Positions 33,554 to 41,661 are shown, counted from the stretch's first letter. The stretch: 43,547 nt of DNA from Bacteroidota bacterium (GCA_018222965.1 JAAEZH010000004.1:158532-202078); one strand, 5' to 3'. Notes: generated by a model from the letters alone, not told the origin. Translations and numbers: made by a program.

Positions 33554-34618
33554 ATGAATCGTATATTATACATTCTTCTTGTTGCGGTCTCTTTCGGGAT
33601 GCTTACGCCTCAGGCATTTGCAGGTAACCCGGATCGTCAGGGGGAAGCAGGTGCTTATGAACTGCTGATCAACCCCTGGGCTCGCAGCGCCGGATTACAC
33701 ACGATGACTACATCCAGTATTACAGGTGTTGAGGCTATGCGCCTCAATGTTGCTGGTGTTGGACGAGTGGATGGTCTGGAGTTCTACGGAGCTCATTCTA
33801 TTTACCTCCAGTCTACAGGTATCAATATCAATTCCTTCGGATTTGCCAGCAAAATTGGTGAAAACGGTGGGTTTGGTGTGACCATTATGTCGATGGACTT
33901 TGGAGACATCCCGGTTACCACAGGCAACCAACCTGAAGGAACAGGAGCGACTTTCTCGCCGACCTTCCTCAATATCGGTGTTGGTTATTCCCACGTATTT
34001 GAAAACAAAGTATCTGTGGGTATCCTGTTCCGTGGTGTGTCTGAGCGTATCGCAGACTTGTCTGCCGGAACATTTGCTATTGACGCCGGTGTACAATATG
34101 TAACGGGTGAAAATGATAACTTTAAGTTCGGTATCTCTCTGCGTAACGTAGGTGGAACCATGGAATTTGCCGGTGAAGGTCTTACCGTAAACCGTCAGGT
34201 ACCTATCGGTTCTGTAACTTATGGTCAGGCTGTCGAGCAACGAGCTGCTGAGTACGAACTTCAGTCTCAACTGAATATCGGAGCGTCTTACGACATCCTC
34301 CTTGGTACTACTGGTCGCTTTACGCTTGTAGGTAACTTTACTTCAAACGCCTTCTCTCAGGATCAACTTGGGGGTGGTGCAGAATTCAGCTTCAAAGATA
34401 TGCTGGTTTTGCGCGGTGGCTATAAGTATGAGTTTGGCTCTACCCTGGACAATGGCCAGGAGGCTCCTCTGTATACCGGCATTAGTGCTGGTGTGACACT
34501 GGAAGTTCCTTTCAATAAGGATAACCCGGAAAGCGGTCGCTTTGGTGTTGACTATGCTTACCGGACTACCAAACTCTTTGGTGGTACCCACAATATCGGA
34601 GTACGTCTGGATCTCTAA
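33554..34618 (+). CDS. PorV/PorQ family outer-membrane protein
   Basis: 354 residues. The signal peptide ends AFAG (about residue 23). The start of the mature protein (GAYELLINPWARSAGLHTMTTSSITGVEAMRLNVAGV region) is the hallmark of the PorV/PorQ (DUF3308) family, followed by barrel strands to the final GVRLDL. PorV is the outer-membrane shuttle that takes T9SS cargo from the translocon to the attachment complex; PorQ paralogues have related roles. Its place directly behind a probable T9SS substrate suggests a dedicated cargo-specific paralogue and not the main housekeeping PorV. It ends the three-gene operon and is followed by an inverted-repeat terminator. Confidence 0.88.
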   Translation: MNRILYILLVAVSFGMLTPQAFAGNPDRQGEAGAYELLINPWARSAGLHTMTTSSITGVEAMRLNVAGVGRVDGLEFYGAHSIYLQSTGININSFGFASKIGENGGFGVTIMSMDFGDIPVTTGNQPEGTGATFSPTFLNIGVGYSHVFENKVSVGILFRGVSERIADLSAGTFAIDAGVQYVTGENDNFKFGISLRNVGGTMEFAGEGLTVNRQVPIGSVTYGQAVEQRAAEYELQSQLNIGASYDILLGTTGRFTLVGNFTSNAFSQDQLGGGAEFSFKDMLVLRGGYKYEFGSTLDNGQEAPLYTGISAGVTLEVPFNKDNPESGRFGVDYAYRTTKLFGGTHNIGVRLDL

Positions 34619-34640
34619 TAAGATTCGGAATACCTGAAAA

Positions 34641-34676
34641 AAGAGGCGTTCGGGCTACAGAGTCCGGTCGCCTCTT
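34641..34676 (+). terminator. Terminator of the receptor/surface-protein/PorV operon
   Basis: 8-bp stem AAGAGGCG (34641-34648) / CGCCTCTT (34669-34676), 22 bases after the PorV-like stop, with A-rich flank before and T-rich bases within and after the 3' arm. Confidence 0.6.
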
Positions 34677-34705
34677 TACTTATTTAGGGAAAAATCGTAT
34701 CTTTG
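34675..34705 (+). promoter_or_regulatory. Promoter of greA (-33 and -7 boxes)
   Basis: The -7 box TATCTTTG (34698-34705) is perfect. TTTA at 34675-34678 lies exactly 19 bases upstream and matches the TTTG -33 element at 3 of 4 bases. The transcript would start near 34711, over 210 bases before the greA ATG. Confidence 0.65.
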
Positions 34706-34722
34706 CTACTGTTATACAAGTT

Positions 34723-34758
34723 AAAACGTTTCCATCGCATTGTGTCGGAAGCGTTTTT
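34723..34758 (+). terminator. Attenuator-like hairpin in the greA leader
   Basis: 11-bp stem AAAACGTTTCC / GGAAGCGTTTT (34723-34733, 34747-34757; one G-T wobble), 13-base loop, ending in five T and followed by an AT-rich stretch. It starts about 12 bases after the predicted transcript start, so it could end transcription early and release an RNA of about 50 bases. Confidence 0.55.
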
Positions 34759-34927
34759 GTATTTATTAGTTCAAGCCTGATAAAGCGCTTAAAACAGCCG
34801 CTATTCACTCTCCGGTTGTTTCGTCTTCTATCGACAATTCAGTTTCGAAACTTGCCTTAGTTTACACGAAGGTGAGGAGGAAGTGACTGCTCTAATCAGG
34901 CCATTATTAACCCAAAATTACCGCGTT

Positions 34928-35401
34928 ATGGCAATAACTTATCTGACGCAGGAAGGATTCGATCGACTTACGGCCGAGTTGGAAGAAAAGAAAACCACCG
35001 GACGTAAAGAAGCTGCAGCCGCAATCGCAGAGGCCCGGGAAAAAGGGGATCTGTCAGAAAATGCCGAATACGATGCAGCAAAAGACGCACAGGGCATGCT
35101 CGAGATGAAAATCAATGAGCTTGAAAAAGTCCTGGCAAATGCACGCGTTCTGGATGAAAGTCAACTGGATAATTCTGAAGTTCGACTTTTGTCGAATGTA
35201 ACTATCCGCAATAAGGCAAATGGATCAGAAGCAACTTACAAATTGGTTTCTGAATCCGAGGCCGACCTGAAAAGTAAAAGAATTTCAGCCAGTTCTCCTA
35301 TGGGGAAAGGCTTGTTAGGCAAAAAAGTAGGCGAGGTAGCTGTCGTGGAAACCCCGCGAGGCAATCTGAATTTCGAAATTGTTGAAATTACAATCGGATA
35401 A
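34928..35401 (+). CDS. greA: Transcription elongation factor GreA
   Basis: 157 residues from the ATG at 34928, the normal GreA length; the in-frame extension to a GTG at 34883 is not needed. The N-terminal coiled coil (about 1-75: LTAELEEKKTTGRKEAAAAIAEAREKGDLSENAEYDAAKDAQ region) carries the conserved acidic tip DLSENAEYDAAK. The C-terminal domain follows (about 80-157: SSPMGKGLLGKKVGEVAVVETPRG). GreA enters the polymerase secondary channel and triggers cleavage of backtracked RNA. It has its own promoter and a leader of some 215 bases containing a terminator-like hairpin. The HIT gene begins 2 bases after its stop, so the two form an operon. Confidence 0.96.
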   Translation: MAITYLTQEGFDRLTAELEEKKTTGRKEAAAAIAEAREKGDLSENAEYDAAKDAQGMLEMKINELEKVLANARVLDESQLDNSEVRLLSNVTIRNKANGSEATYKLVSESEADLKSKRISASSPMGKGLLGKKVGEVAVVETPRGNLNFEIVEITIG

Positions 35402-35403
35402 TT

Positions 35404-35799
35404 ATGTCGTCTATCTTTTCAAAAATCGTGGCAGGGGAAATTCCCTGCCACAAAATTGCAGAAAACCAGAAATATTTCTCGTTTCTGGATATTCGCCCAC
35501 TTTCAAAGGGCCACACCCTGGTCATCCCTAAAGCAGAGATTGACTATGTTTTTGATCTGGAGGATGAGCACCTCTCCGGGCTGATGACCTTCGCTAAGAA
35601 AATTGCCAAAGGCATCGAATCGGTTGTTCCCTGCGAACGAATTGGACTCTCTGTCGTAGGACTCGAAGTGCCTCACGCACATGTACACCTGATCCCCATC
35701 AATAAGGTCAGCGATATGAGCTTTGAAAGAGCTCCAATCGAAATGTCTCAGGAAGAACTCGCCGAATTAGCAGCAGCGATTCGCACAGCACTGGCTTAA
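35404..35799 (+). CDS. HIT family protein (nucleotide hydrolase)
   Basis: 131 residues with the complete histidine triad VPHAHVHLIPI (about 97-107). Also conserved are IFSKIVAGEIPCHKIAEN at the start, SFLDIRPLSKGHTLVIPK and the GLSVVG strand. HIT proteins of this Hint-like type hydrolyse AMP-lysine, dinucleoside polyphosphates or other nucleoside phosphoramidates; the true substrate is unknown. Cytoplasmic. It is translationally close to greA (2-base gap), an arrangement that suggests co-expression. Confidence 0.93.
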   Translation: MSSIFSKIVAGEIPCHKIAENQKYFSFLDIRPLSKGHTLVIPKAEIDYVFDLEDEHLSGLMTFAKKIAKGIESVVPCERIGLSVVGLEVPHAHVHLIPINKVSDMSFERAPIEMSQEELAELAAAIRTALA

Positions 35800-35817
35800 T
35801 TTTCATACACTTTTTTT

Positions 35818-35840
35818 GGCTTTCGCCGAAAGGCAAATAA
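35818..35840 (+). repeat. Dispersed repeat between convergent HIT and gldB genes
   Basis: The 17-base core followed by AAATAA, identical over 23 bases to the copy in the carboxypeptidase gene at 9859. It is preceded by seven T. It occupies most of the 44-base gap between two gene ends and may serve as a bidirectional 3'-end hairpin here. Confidence 0.75.
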
Positions 35841-35843
35841 GCA

Positions 35844-36911
35844 CTAACGCACTGGTTTGTATCGGGATAAATCTAATATCCTTTGCGAATCATCCAGTAA
35901 GATCAAATCCTGCAGGCTGGTATCCGGGTGTCTGTCCAGATAGGCTTTTATGATCTGTAATCCCATGTAGTTTCCGACACGCCCGGGAGACTCCGGCGGC
36001 ATCATGGAGGTACCTGTAGGGCTGTATTCGATTAGTTTCCGGAAATCCTGATAGCGCGTGGAGTATAACATCTCTTCATCCAGTAAATAAGCCCAGGTAT
36101 TTCGCTCGTTTTCCCGACACCATTGTAATTCCTCTGCAGAATATTCCAGTAAAATAGTGTCTGCCTCATAAGGTAAAAGCTGCTCCAGAATGTATCGCTT
36201 TTTCCCGTTGTTAAGCATGTAATCGAGTAATCTGTTGCCGGCAGGCGGACCAACCAGATCCTCTACCAGAGGGAGCAGTGTTTTGGAGATTAAGTGCGCT
36301 CGGTTGTTTGAACGGGTAAGGTAGTTGGAGAAATTTGGATTACTTGGGTTTAAGCGGGCATAAGGATAATCTTCGCCAAGAAAAAAGTCCAATCCAACGG
36401 CGAGATCGTTTTCACCGTAAATGAAATTGGCTACCGTATACTCAGATATAAAAGTCGTAACCGTAGGCGTCACTTTCTCCGGAAAATAATAATTGAAAAA
36501 CCGGAACGCATCCTCAAAACCTTTTTCCACTTCGGTCAAATCCGGATAAACAATCTGACAGGTGTCATACAGCTTCTGAATGCCTTCAAAAGTGACAAAT
36601 CCTTTGACATAGGGGATGTGTCCCTCCGGAGCTATTCGTGGATCGGTGCTGCCAAGTATTTGGCCAAAGAAGACCGCACTAAATTCCGGGTAGGCTGCCT
36701 GCACGGCTTCGAGTCCGGATTCAAACTGCGAGGTGTCAATCGCAAAAAGGTCCTGTTCGAAGCGTCGAATCTCTACATCGGCATTAATATGCGATACATC
36801 CGGAATATATTTACCTTTGTCTCGTCCGCAACCGGAATTTATCAATAAGACAAATACCGCAGCGGCAAGGGATAGCGTTTTGAACATTTGTGGCAGGTAT
36901 GCTTTATTCAT
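35844..36911 (-). CDS. gldB: GldB-like gliding motility lipoprotein
   Basis: 355 residues with a lipoprotein signal (MFKTLSLAAAVFVLLINSGC, Cys28 counted from the first Met). Motifs fit GldB: VEIRRFEQDLFAID, AVGLDFFLGEDYPYA, LTRSNNRAHLISKTLLPLVED, NGKKRYILEQLLP, and SPGRVGNYMGLQIIKAYL near the C-terminus. GldB is required for gliding motility in Flavobacterium johnsoniae, and relatives occur in non-gliding Bacteroidota, so motility cannot be assumed. gldC, often adjacent, is not found here. A perfect promoter box gives a leader of about 20 bases. Divergent from the PorT-like gene. Confidence 0.85.
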   Translation of the reverse strand: MNKAYLPQMFKTLSLAAAVFVLLINSGCGRDKGKYIPDVSHINADVEIRRFEQDLFAIDTSQFESGLEAVQAAYPEFSAVFFGQILGSTDPRIAPEGHIPYVKGFVTFEGIQKLYDTCQIVYPDLTEVEKGFEDAFRFFNYYFPEKVTPTVTTFISEYTVANFIYGENDLAVGLDFFLGEDYPYARLNPSNPNFSNYLTRSNNRAHLISKTLLPLVEDLVGPPAGNRLLDYMLNNGKKRYILEQLLPYEADTILLEYSAEELQWCRENERNTWAYLLDEEMLYSTRYQDFRKLIEYSPTGTSMMPPESPGRVGNYMGLQIIKAYLDRHPDTSLQDLILLDDSQRILDLSRYKPVR

Positions 36912-36937
36912 TCGGGTAGTTAATGTTTAATGGTCTG

Positions 36938-36945
36938 CAAAGGTA
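36938..36945 (-). promoter_or_regulatory. Bacteroidota -7 promoter box for gldB
   Basis: The minus strand reads TACCTTTG, a perfect match, 26 bases upstream of the ATG. Confidence 0.6.
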
Positions 36946-37013
36946 GCACCTCTGAAATTTTCTGCCTAAGTAACGAATCTACTTGCTGAATTATTAACCA
37001 AAAGTACTACCAA

Positions 37014-37769
37014 ATGCAAAGGCTGATTGCAATTGTTGTTTTTCTTTTTCTTTTATCCCATGATATTTCCGCACAGGGAATGCGTTTTGGTTTTCAGGCC
37101 AGTCCTACGTTTTTCTGGCTGGATACAGATGATAAACTAGTGAACCAAAGCGGTACAAACCTGGGGCTCAAACTTGGTGTAAAGGGCGAATCCTTCTTTG
37201 CCGAGAAATATGCTTTTACCTACGGTATAGGTTTTGCATTTAACTCTGGTGGTACGCTGTTGCATGATAACGGAGGGCGTTTTTGGACCAAGTCGGATCT
37301 TACCAATGAGAGTTATCGGGAACTTCCCGATGGCGTAAAACTAAAGTATGATATCCGATATGTCGAGATGCCCTTTAGTTTTAAAATGCTGACCAATGAA
37401 ATATTCCGCGATTTTCGCTTCTTTTTTGAAGCTCCCGTTATTACGCTGGGTGTAAGAACGCAGGCCAGAGGCGATATCTCCAGCGCCGGAGAAAAAAATG
37501 TGGAAGAAGAAAACATCAAAGAAGATGTAAACCTTTTTAACCTTTCCTGGGGACTTGGTGCCGGAGCAGAATACAATATTCGCGGAAACAGCGCCGGAGA
37601 CACAAATCTGATGTTTGGTATATTCTACGATCAGGGCTTTACAGATGTGACAGACAACGATGCGGTAAAATACGTTGTAGGCGATAATGGTGTCGACATT
37701 GTAGAAGAACCAGAAGACTCCAGAGCTGTAATCCGGGGCTTCCGGATTTACCTGGGAGTAATGTTTTAA
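37014..37769 (+). CDS. PorT-like outer-membrane beta-barrel protein
   Basis: 251 residues with a signal peptide (MQRLIAIVVFLFLLSHDISAQ). The pattern is of the PorT/outer-membrane barrel family: MRFGFQASPTFFWLDTD, LGLKLGVKGESFFAEKYAFTYGIGF, VEMPFSFKML, and a terminal strand FRIYLGVMF. PorT is a T9SS-associated protein in Porphyromonas, but the family is broad and orthology cannot be decided here. An acidic, Glu-rich stretch (EKNVEEENIKEDVN) around 160-175 is probably an extracellular loop. The nadC gene follows after 44 bases. Confidence 0.78.
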   Translation: MQRLIAIVVFLFLLSHDISAQGMRFGFQASPTFFWLDTDDKLVNQSGTNLGLKLGVKGESFFAEKYAFTYGIGFAFNSGGTLLHDNGGRFWTKSDLTNESYRELPDGVKLKYDIRYVEMPFSFKMLTNEIFRDFRFFFEAPVITLGVRTQARGDISSAGEKNVEEENIKEDVNLFNLSWGLGAGAEYNIRGNSAGDTNLMFGIFYDQGFTDVTDNDAVKYVVGDNGVDIVEEPEDSRAVIRGFRIYLGVMF

Positions 37770-37813
37770 ATAAACACACACCGGCCAGCTGTCGGTAAAA
37801 CCAACCCTATATT

Positions 37814-38689
37814 ATGGCAGTATCATTGCAGGAAATCCATCCGGATGCGGATGCGATTATCTCCAAATTTATTGAGCAGGGATTAAAAGAAGATGTAGGA
37901 GATGGCGACCATACGTCAAATGCCTGCATACAGGAAGGATCGCGAAGTAAGGCCAACTTGCTGGTCAAAGATGTTGGCGTAATTGCCGGCATCGAATTGG
38001 CAAAAAGAATCTTCAAAGCGGTAGACCCCGATTGCCATTTTGAAGCCAAAATAGAAGATGGTGCTCCTATTCGATATGGAGATATCGCCTTCGAATTAGA
38101 ATGCAACACCCGGGCCCTGCTAAAGGCAGAGCGCCTTTGCCTGAATTTGATGCAGCGTATGAGCGGAATCGCTACCCTCAGCAACCGCTATTTGTTTGAG
38201 GTAGAAGACCTGAATGTCAGGATTCTGGATACCCGCAAAACAACACCGGGAATCCGCTTCTTTGAAAAATGGGCAGTAAACCTCGGTGGTTGCCACAATT
38301 ACCGATTTGGTCTGTATGACTGGATCATGATCAAAGACAACCACATTGACGCATGCGGAGGAATCCCGCAGGCTATTCAACGGGTAAAACAGTATCTCGA
38401 AGAAAATAATCTGGAAAGGAATATTACGGTCGAAGTGCGCAACCTGGTAGAATTACACGAGGTCCTGCAAGAAGGTGGCATTACGAGAATCATGCTGGAT
38501 AATTTTGAGATCCCCATTCTGAGGGAGGCCGTTGCAACCATCGGCGGACGCTTTGAAATAGAGGCATCCGGCGGCATCAACATCCATACAGTTCGAAAAT
38601 TTGCTCAAACCGGTGTTGATTTTGTGTCGGTCGGTGCACTCACGCACTCGGCTACAAGCCTCGACCTCAGCCTGAAGATCATTAAATAA
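37814..38689 (+). CDS. nadC: Nicotinate-nucleotide pyrophosphorylase (quinolinate phosphoribosyltransferase)
   Basis: 291 residues, normal NadC length. Conserved motifs are EDVGDGDHTSNA at the start, NLMQRMSGIATLSN, ILDTRKTTPGIRFFEKWAV (substrate-binding Arg/Lys), FGLYDWIMIKDNHID, EVEVRNL-type strand, IMLDNF and EASGGINIHTVRKFAQTGVDFVSVGALTHS. It converts quinolinate and PRPP to nicotinate mononucleotide, CO2 and PPi in de novo NAD synthesis. nadA/nadB are not in the window. Probably co-transcribed with the PorT-like gene; a 690-base stretch without genes follows. Confidence 0.96.
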   Translation: MAVSLQEIHPDADAIISKFIEQGLKEDVGDGDHTSNACIQEGSRSKANLLVKDVGVIAGIELAKRIFKAVDPDCHFEAKIEDGAPIRYGDIAFELECNTRALLKAERLCLNLMQRMSGIATLSNRYLFEVEDLNVRILDTRKTTPGIRFFEKWAVNLGGCHNYRFGLYDWIMIKDNHIDACGGIPQAIQRVKQYLEENNLERNITVEVRNLVELHEVLQEGGITRIMLDNFEIPILREAVATIGGRFEIEASGGINIHTVRKFAQTGVDFVSVGALTHSATSLDLSLKIIK

Positions 38690-39379
38690 TTAACCAGCTA
38701 TCGCCTTAACTATAGCGATTTACACTCAGAAATACCATGAGGCACATGGAAGCAACAAAGATCCAAAACCTCAGGTCTCTGAAAAACAATGCAGGTTTCT
38801 CGTCGGAACGCATACTTAGTTCGGTTTACACAATGAAATAATAGGCCGTTCAGAGGTGTGTATTCCTCTAATGCAGCAATATTCTGCCGATCGAAGCTGA
38901 CCCGGGATACGAGCAGATACAGGCATTCAAAAGAATATCTGTGCAGCCGTAAAATGGACAAATTCATTTTCGACAGTACAAACGGTTTCCCGTTTTAAAG
39001 TCTATTAATATGATGTGTTAATCCGGCATTCGGATACACCATTCCCCCTGAGATGAAAAGCCACTACGAGCTTTGAGCAAATAGCTGATTCTATATTGCG
39101 TTGGCCAGGCCAAACAATAGTTGATAACAGGCGACTTTACAGTCGTGCCCAAATATGTAGTTTCCCCTTTCAGCTTTCCCTCCAAGGATGCTGGATGATA
39201 ATGCCAGTTCTATGGATGGGAGTGTTCTCCGGTTTAATTCGGAAAACGGTTTTTTTTCTACAACGGCCAGGAATTCCCGGATGTCGTAGTTTGTGTAGTT
39301 CTCAACCTACAATTGCAAAAAGGGTGCCAAAAAAAAAATGGGTAGAAATACGGAACGGTATTTTGCGTGTGGTAAGTGG
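38690..39379. other. 690-base stretch without a recognisable gene
   Basis: No convincing reading frame on either strand. The best open frames (38710-38967 minus, 39096-39392 plus) have non-family-like, Cys/Arg-rich translations, and the second begins at a TTG. No palindrome of the REP type or copy of the GGCTTTCGCCGAAAGGC element was found. There is a weak ATCGC/GCGAT pair just after nadC and a hairpin with an A-run near 39329-39363. It could be a decayed gene or an unrecognised RNA. Confidence 0.5.
39329..39363 (-). terminator. Possible terminator of pyrD
   Basis: 6-bp stem AAATAC/GTATTT (39346-39351, 39358-39363). On the minus strand it is followed after 7 bases by ten T (A-run 39329-39338). 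The gap before the T-run makes it non-canonical. Confidence 0.35.
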
Positions 39380-40417
39380 CTATTTTGGTTGAACCAGCGC
39401 CTTGTTTATTGCACGGATTAGTCCGGGGCCCTGGTAGATCATTCCCGAATAAACCTGTACCAGAGAAGCTCCTGCTTCAAGTTTTTCGATGGCAGATTCT
39501 GGGCTGTCAATGCCACCTACCCCAATGATTGGAAAGCTGTGATCAGACTTTTGAGCCAGATATCGAATTACCTCGGTAGCCCTTTTCTGCAAAGGCTTTC
39601 CGCTTAATCCGCCCGCGCCAATCTCCTCCACTTCATTATCGGTTGTACTTAGCCCGGATCGATCAATGGTCGTATTGGTCGCAATGACTCCTGCTATCCC
39701 GCTTTCGCGAACGATCTCGATGATGTCGTCAAGTTGAGCCTCGTTTAGGTCAGGTGCAATTTTAAGTAGAATGGGTTTGGCGTTTTCTTTTAACTGATTG
39801 AGTCCCTGAAGCTCAGACAACAATTTCTGTAGCGGTTCCCTTTCCTGCAAGGCCCGAAGATTAGGCGTATTGGGAGAAGATACATTTACCACAAAATAGT
39901 CTACCAATGGAAACAAGCGCTCAAAGCAGATTTTGTAATCCTCCACTGCCTGCTCATTGGACGTAACTTTGTTTTTACCTATATTTCCACCAATAATGAG
40001 ATCTTTTGTTCGCTTGGCGCGAATGCGGGTAGCCATAGCTTCCACCCCTTCGTTGTTAAAACCCATCCGGTTGATCAGGCCCTCATCCGCCGGAAGGCGA
40101 AACAACCTGGGTTTGGGATTTCCGTCCTGGGGTTTGGGAGTGACGGTACCAATTTCGATAAACCCAAAACCAAGCGAGGACATGGCGTCAAAGTATTTAC
40201 CATCTTTGTCAAAACCAGCGGCCAGACCGACGGGGTTTGGGAATTTTAAACCAAAGACCTCGCGCTCCAGACTCGGGTGTTCAATTTTGTACAGTTTTTT
40301 GTAAATCCATTTTGCACCCGGCAAAGCCAGACTAAATCGCAGTAAGCGGATGGTGAGGTGGTGGGCTTTTTCGGCGGAAAGCCGGAACAGAACAGGCTTG
40401 AGGAGGAGTTTATACAC
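39380..40417 (-). CDS. pyrD: Dihydroorotate dehydrogenase (quinone), class 2
   Basis: 345 residues beginning at a GTG (40415-40417); no ATG lies upstream in frame, and [11 protein letters not shown] is the expected N-terminus. The N-terminal helical membrane-association region ([13 protein letters not shown]) marks the quinone-dependent class 2. The barrel carries [46 protein letters not shown] (catalytic Ser in this region), [22 protein letters not shown] and [13 protein letters not shown] with FMN-phosphate binding. It oxidises dihydroorotate in pyrimidine synthesis at the inner membrane. A perfect promoter box gives a very short leader. Confidence 0.96.
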   Translation of the reverse strand: MYKLLLKPVLFRLSAEKAHHLTIRLLRFSLALPGAKWIYKKLYKIEHPSLEREVFGLKFPNPVGLAAGFDKDGKYFDAMSSLGFGFIEIGTVTPKPQDGNPKPRLFRLPADEGLINRMGFNNEGVEAMATRIRAKRTKDLIIGGNIGKNKVTSNEQAVEDYKICFERLFPLVDYFVVNVSSPNTPNLRALQEREPLQKLLSELQGLNQLKENAKPILLKIAPDLNEAQLDDIIEIVRESGIAGVIATNTTIDRSGLSTTDNEVEEIGAGGLSGKPLQKRATEVIRYLAQKSDHSFPIIGVGGIDSPESAIEKLEAGASLVQVYSGMIYQGPGLIRAINKALVQPK

Positions 40418-40436
40418 GGCTATGTGGTTTTCAGGG

Positions 40437-40444
40437 CAAAAGTA
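40437..40444 (-). promoter_or_regulatory. Bacteroidota -7 promoter box for pyrD
   Basis: The minus strand reads TACTTTTG, a perfect match. Predicted start of transcription is about 40431, only about 14 bases before the GTG start. Confidence 0.55.
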
Positions 40445-40524
40445 GGGAAAATGTACTTTCCAGAACCATGAACTACTCAGCGAACTTGCTGTTCTAAAAG
40501 AAATTGATCAAAAGTATTTTCTGT

Positions 40525-41661
40525 ATGAATTTCCGTTTACTCCTTTTCCTGCCGATTTTGATTGCATTGAGTTGTTTTTCCATCAATCGTCCCAAAGAAC
40601 GAAATGCTCCGTCTTCCCACAATATTCCTGTTGACCAGATTCAGTTGCCTGCCGGTTTTTCAATAGATGTTTATGCAACAGATATTGTGAATGCAAGATC
40701 CATGGAGTGGAGTCCAAACGGAACCTTGTTTGTGGGCACCCGCGGGGAAGGGAAAGTATATGCCTTACGAGATGAAGACGGAGATCAGAAGGCAGAGAAA
40801 GTATATACCCTTGCGAGCGGTTTGAGGATGCCAAATGGCGTCGCCTTTAAAGACGGCGCTTTGTATGTTGCAGAGATCAGTCGCATTCTCCGATTTGATG
40901 ATATTGAGGATAATCTGGCGAATCCCCCCGAGCCGGTAGTAGTATATGACGAGTATCCTTCCGAATCGCATCACGGTTGGAAGTATATCGCATTTGGTCC
41001 CGATGGGAAGTTGTATGTCCCGGTGGGTGCTCCCTGTAATATATGTGAGTCTGAAGACCCAATCTTCAATTCCATTACCCGCCTGGATCCGGATGGCAGT
41101 AATCGGGAAATTGTCCATCAGGGCATCCGAAATACAGTTGGGTTTAACTGGCATCCGGAGACCGGAGAGCTTTGGTTTACAGACAACGGCCGCGACTGGA
41201 TGGGAGATGATCAACCGGCTTGCGAGTTGAATTATGCGCCGGAAGATGGTCTTCATTTTGGCTACCCCTATTGCCATCAGGGAGATTTGCCCGACCCGGA
41301 GTTTGGATCAAAGAGACCTTGTTCTGATTTCCGCCCGCCCGCTCAAAAACTGGGCCCACATGTAGCTCCACTGGGTATGGAATTTGTTGGGGGAGATCAG
41401 TTTCCGGCAGATTTAAGCAACGATATTCTTATTGCGGAGCACGGCTCCTGGAACCGAAGTACAAAAATTGGTTACAAAATTAGCCTGGTTCGGTTAGATG
41501 GAAATGAGGCTACCTCTTATGAAGATTTTGCTACCGGTTGGCTGGATCAGGAAACAGGGGATGTTTGGGGCCGTCCGGTTGATCTGGAGTGGTTGCCTGA
41601 TGGTTCCCTATTGGTATCAGATGATTTTGCCGATGTGATCTATCGAATTAACCGCGATTGA
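40525..41661 (+). CDS. Sorbosone dehydrogenase family (PQQ-type beta-propeller) lipoprotein
   Basis: 378 residues from the ATG at 40525; the frame reaches back to a TTG at 40504. The lipoprotein signal is MNFRLLLFLPILIALSC (Cys17). The rest is a six-bladed propeller of the soluble glucose/sorbosone dehydrogenase type: LPAGFSIDVYATDIVNARSMEW, GTRGEGKVYAL, GLRMPNGVAF, SHHGWKYIAFGPDGKLYVPVGAPCN, GIRNTVGFNWHPETGELWFTDNGRD, FAEHGSWNRS-like IAEHGSWNRSTKIGYK, and DFADVIYRI. Such enzymes oxidise sugars or aldoses in the periplasm with PQQ, but many homologues have no proven activity. The end overlaps the convergent Nudix gene by 14 bases. Confidence 0.87.
   Translation: MNFRLLLFLPILIALSCFSINRPKERNAPSSHNIPVDQIQLPAGFSIDVYATDIVNARSMEWSPNGTLFVGTRGEGKVYALRDEDGDQKAEKVYTLASGLRMPNGVAFKDGALYVAEISRILRFDDIEDNLANPPEPVVVYDEYPSESHHGWKYIAFGPDGKLYVPVGAPCNICESEDPIFNSITRLDPDGSNREIVHQGIRNTVGFNWHPETGELWFTDNGRDWMGDDQPACELNYAPEDGLHFGYPYCHQGDLPDPEFGSKRPCSDFRPPAQKLGPHVAPLGMEFVGGDQFPADLSNDILIAEHGSWNRSTKIGYKISLVRLDGNEATSYEDFATGWLDQETGDVWGRPVDLEWLPDGSLLVSDDFADVIYRINRD

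Noticed and set aside
34883-34927. Longer GreA starting at GTG 34883 with a GGAGG just before it
   Set aside because: The spacing to the GTG is only 2 bases, and the family N-terminus and length fit the ATG at 34928.
38710-38967. 85-aa minus-strand open frame in the 690-base gap
   Set aside because: No promoter box, no family resemblance, Cys/Arg-rich composition unlike the window's real genes; not called as a gene.
40364-40383. Inverted repeat GGCTTT...AAAGCC similar to the dispersed element
   Set aside because: It encodes the conserved SAEKAHHL motif of PyrD and lacks the GCTTTCGCCGAA core; a coincidence of codon use is likely.
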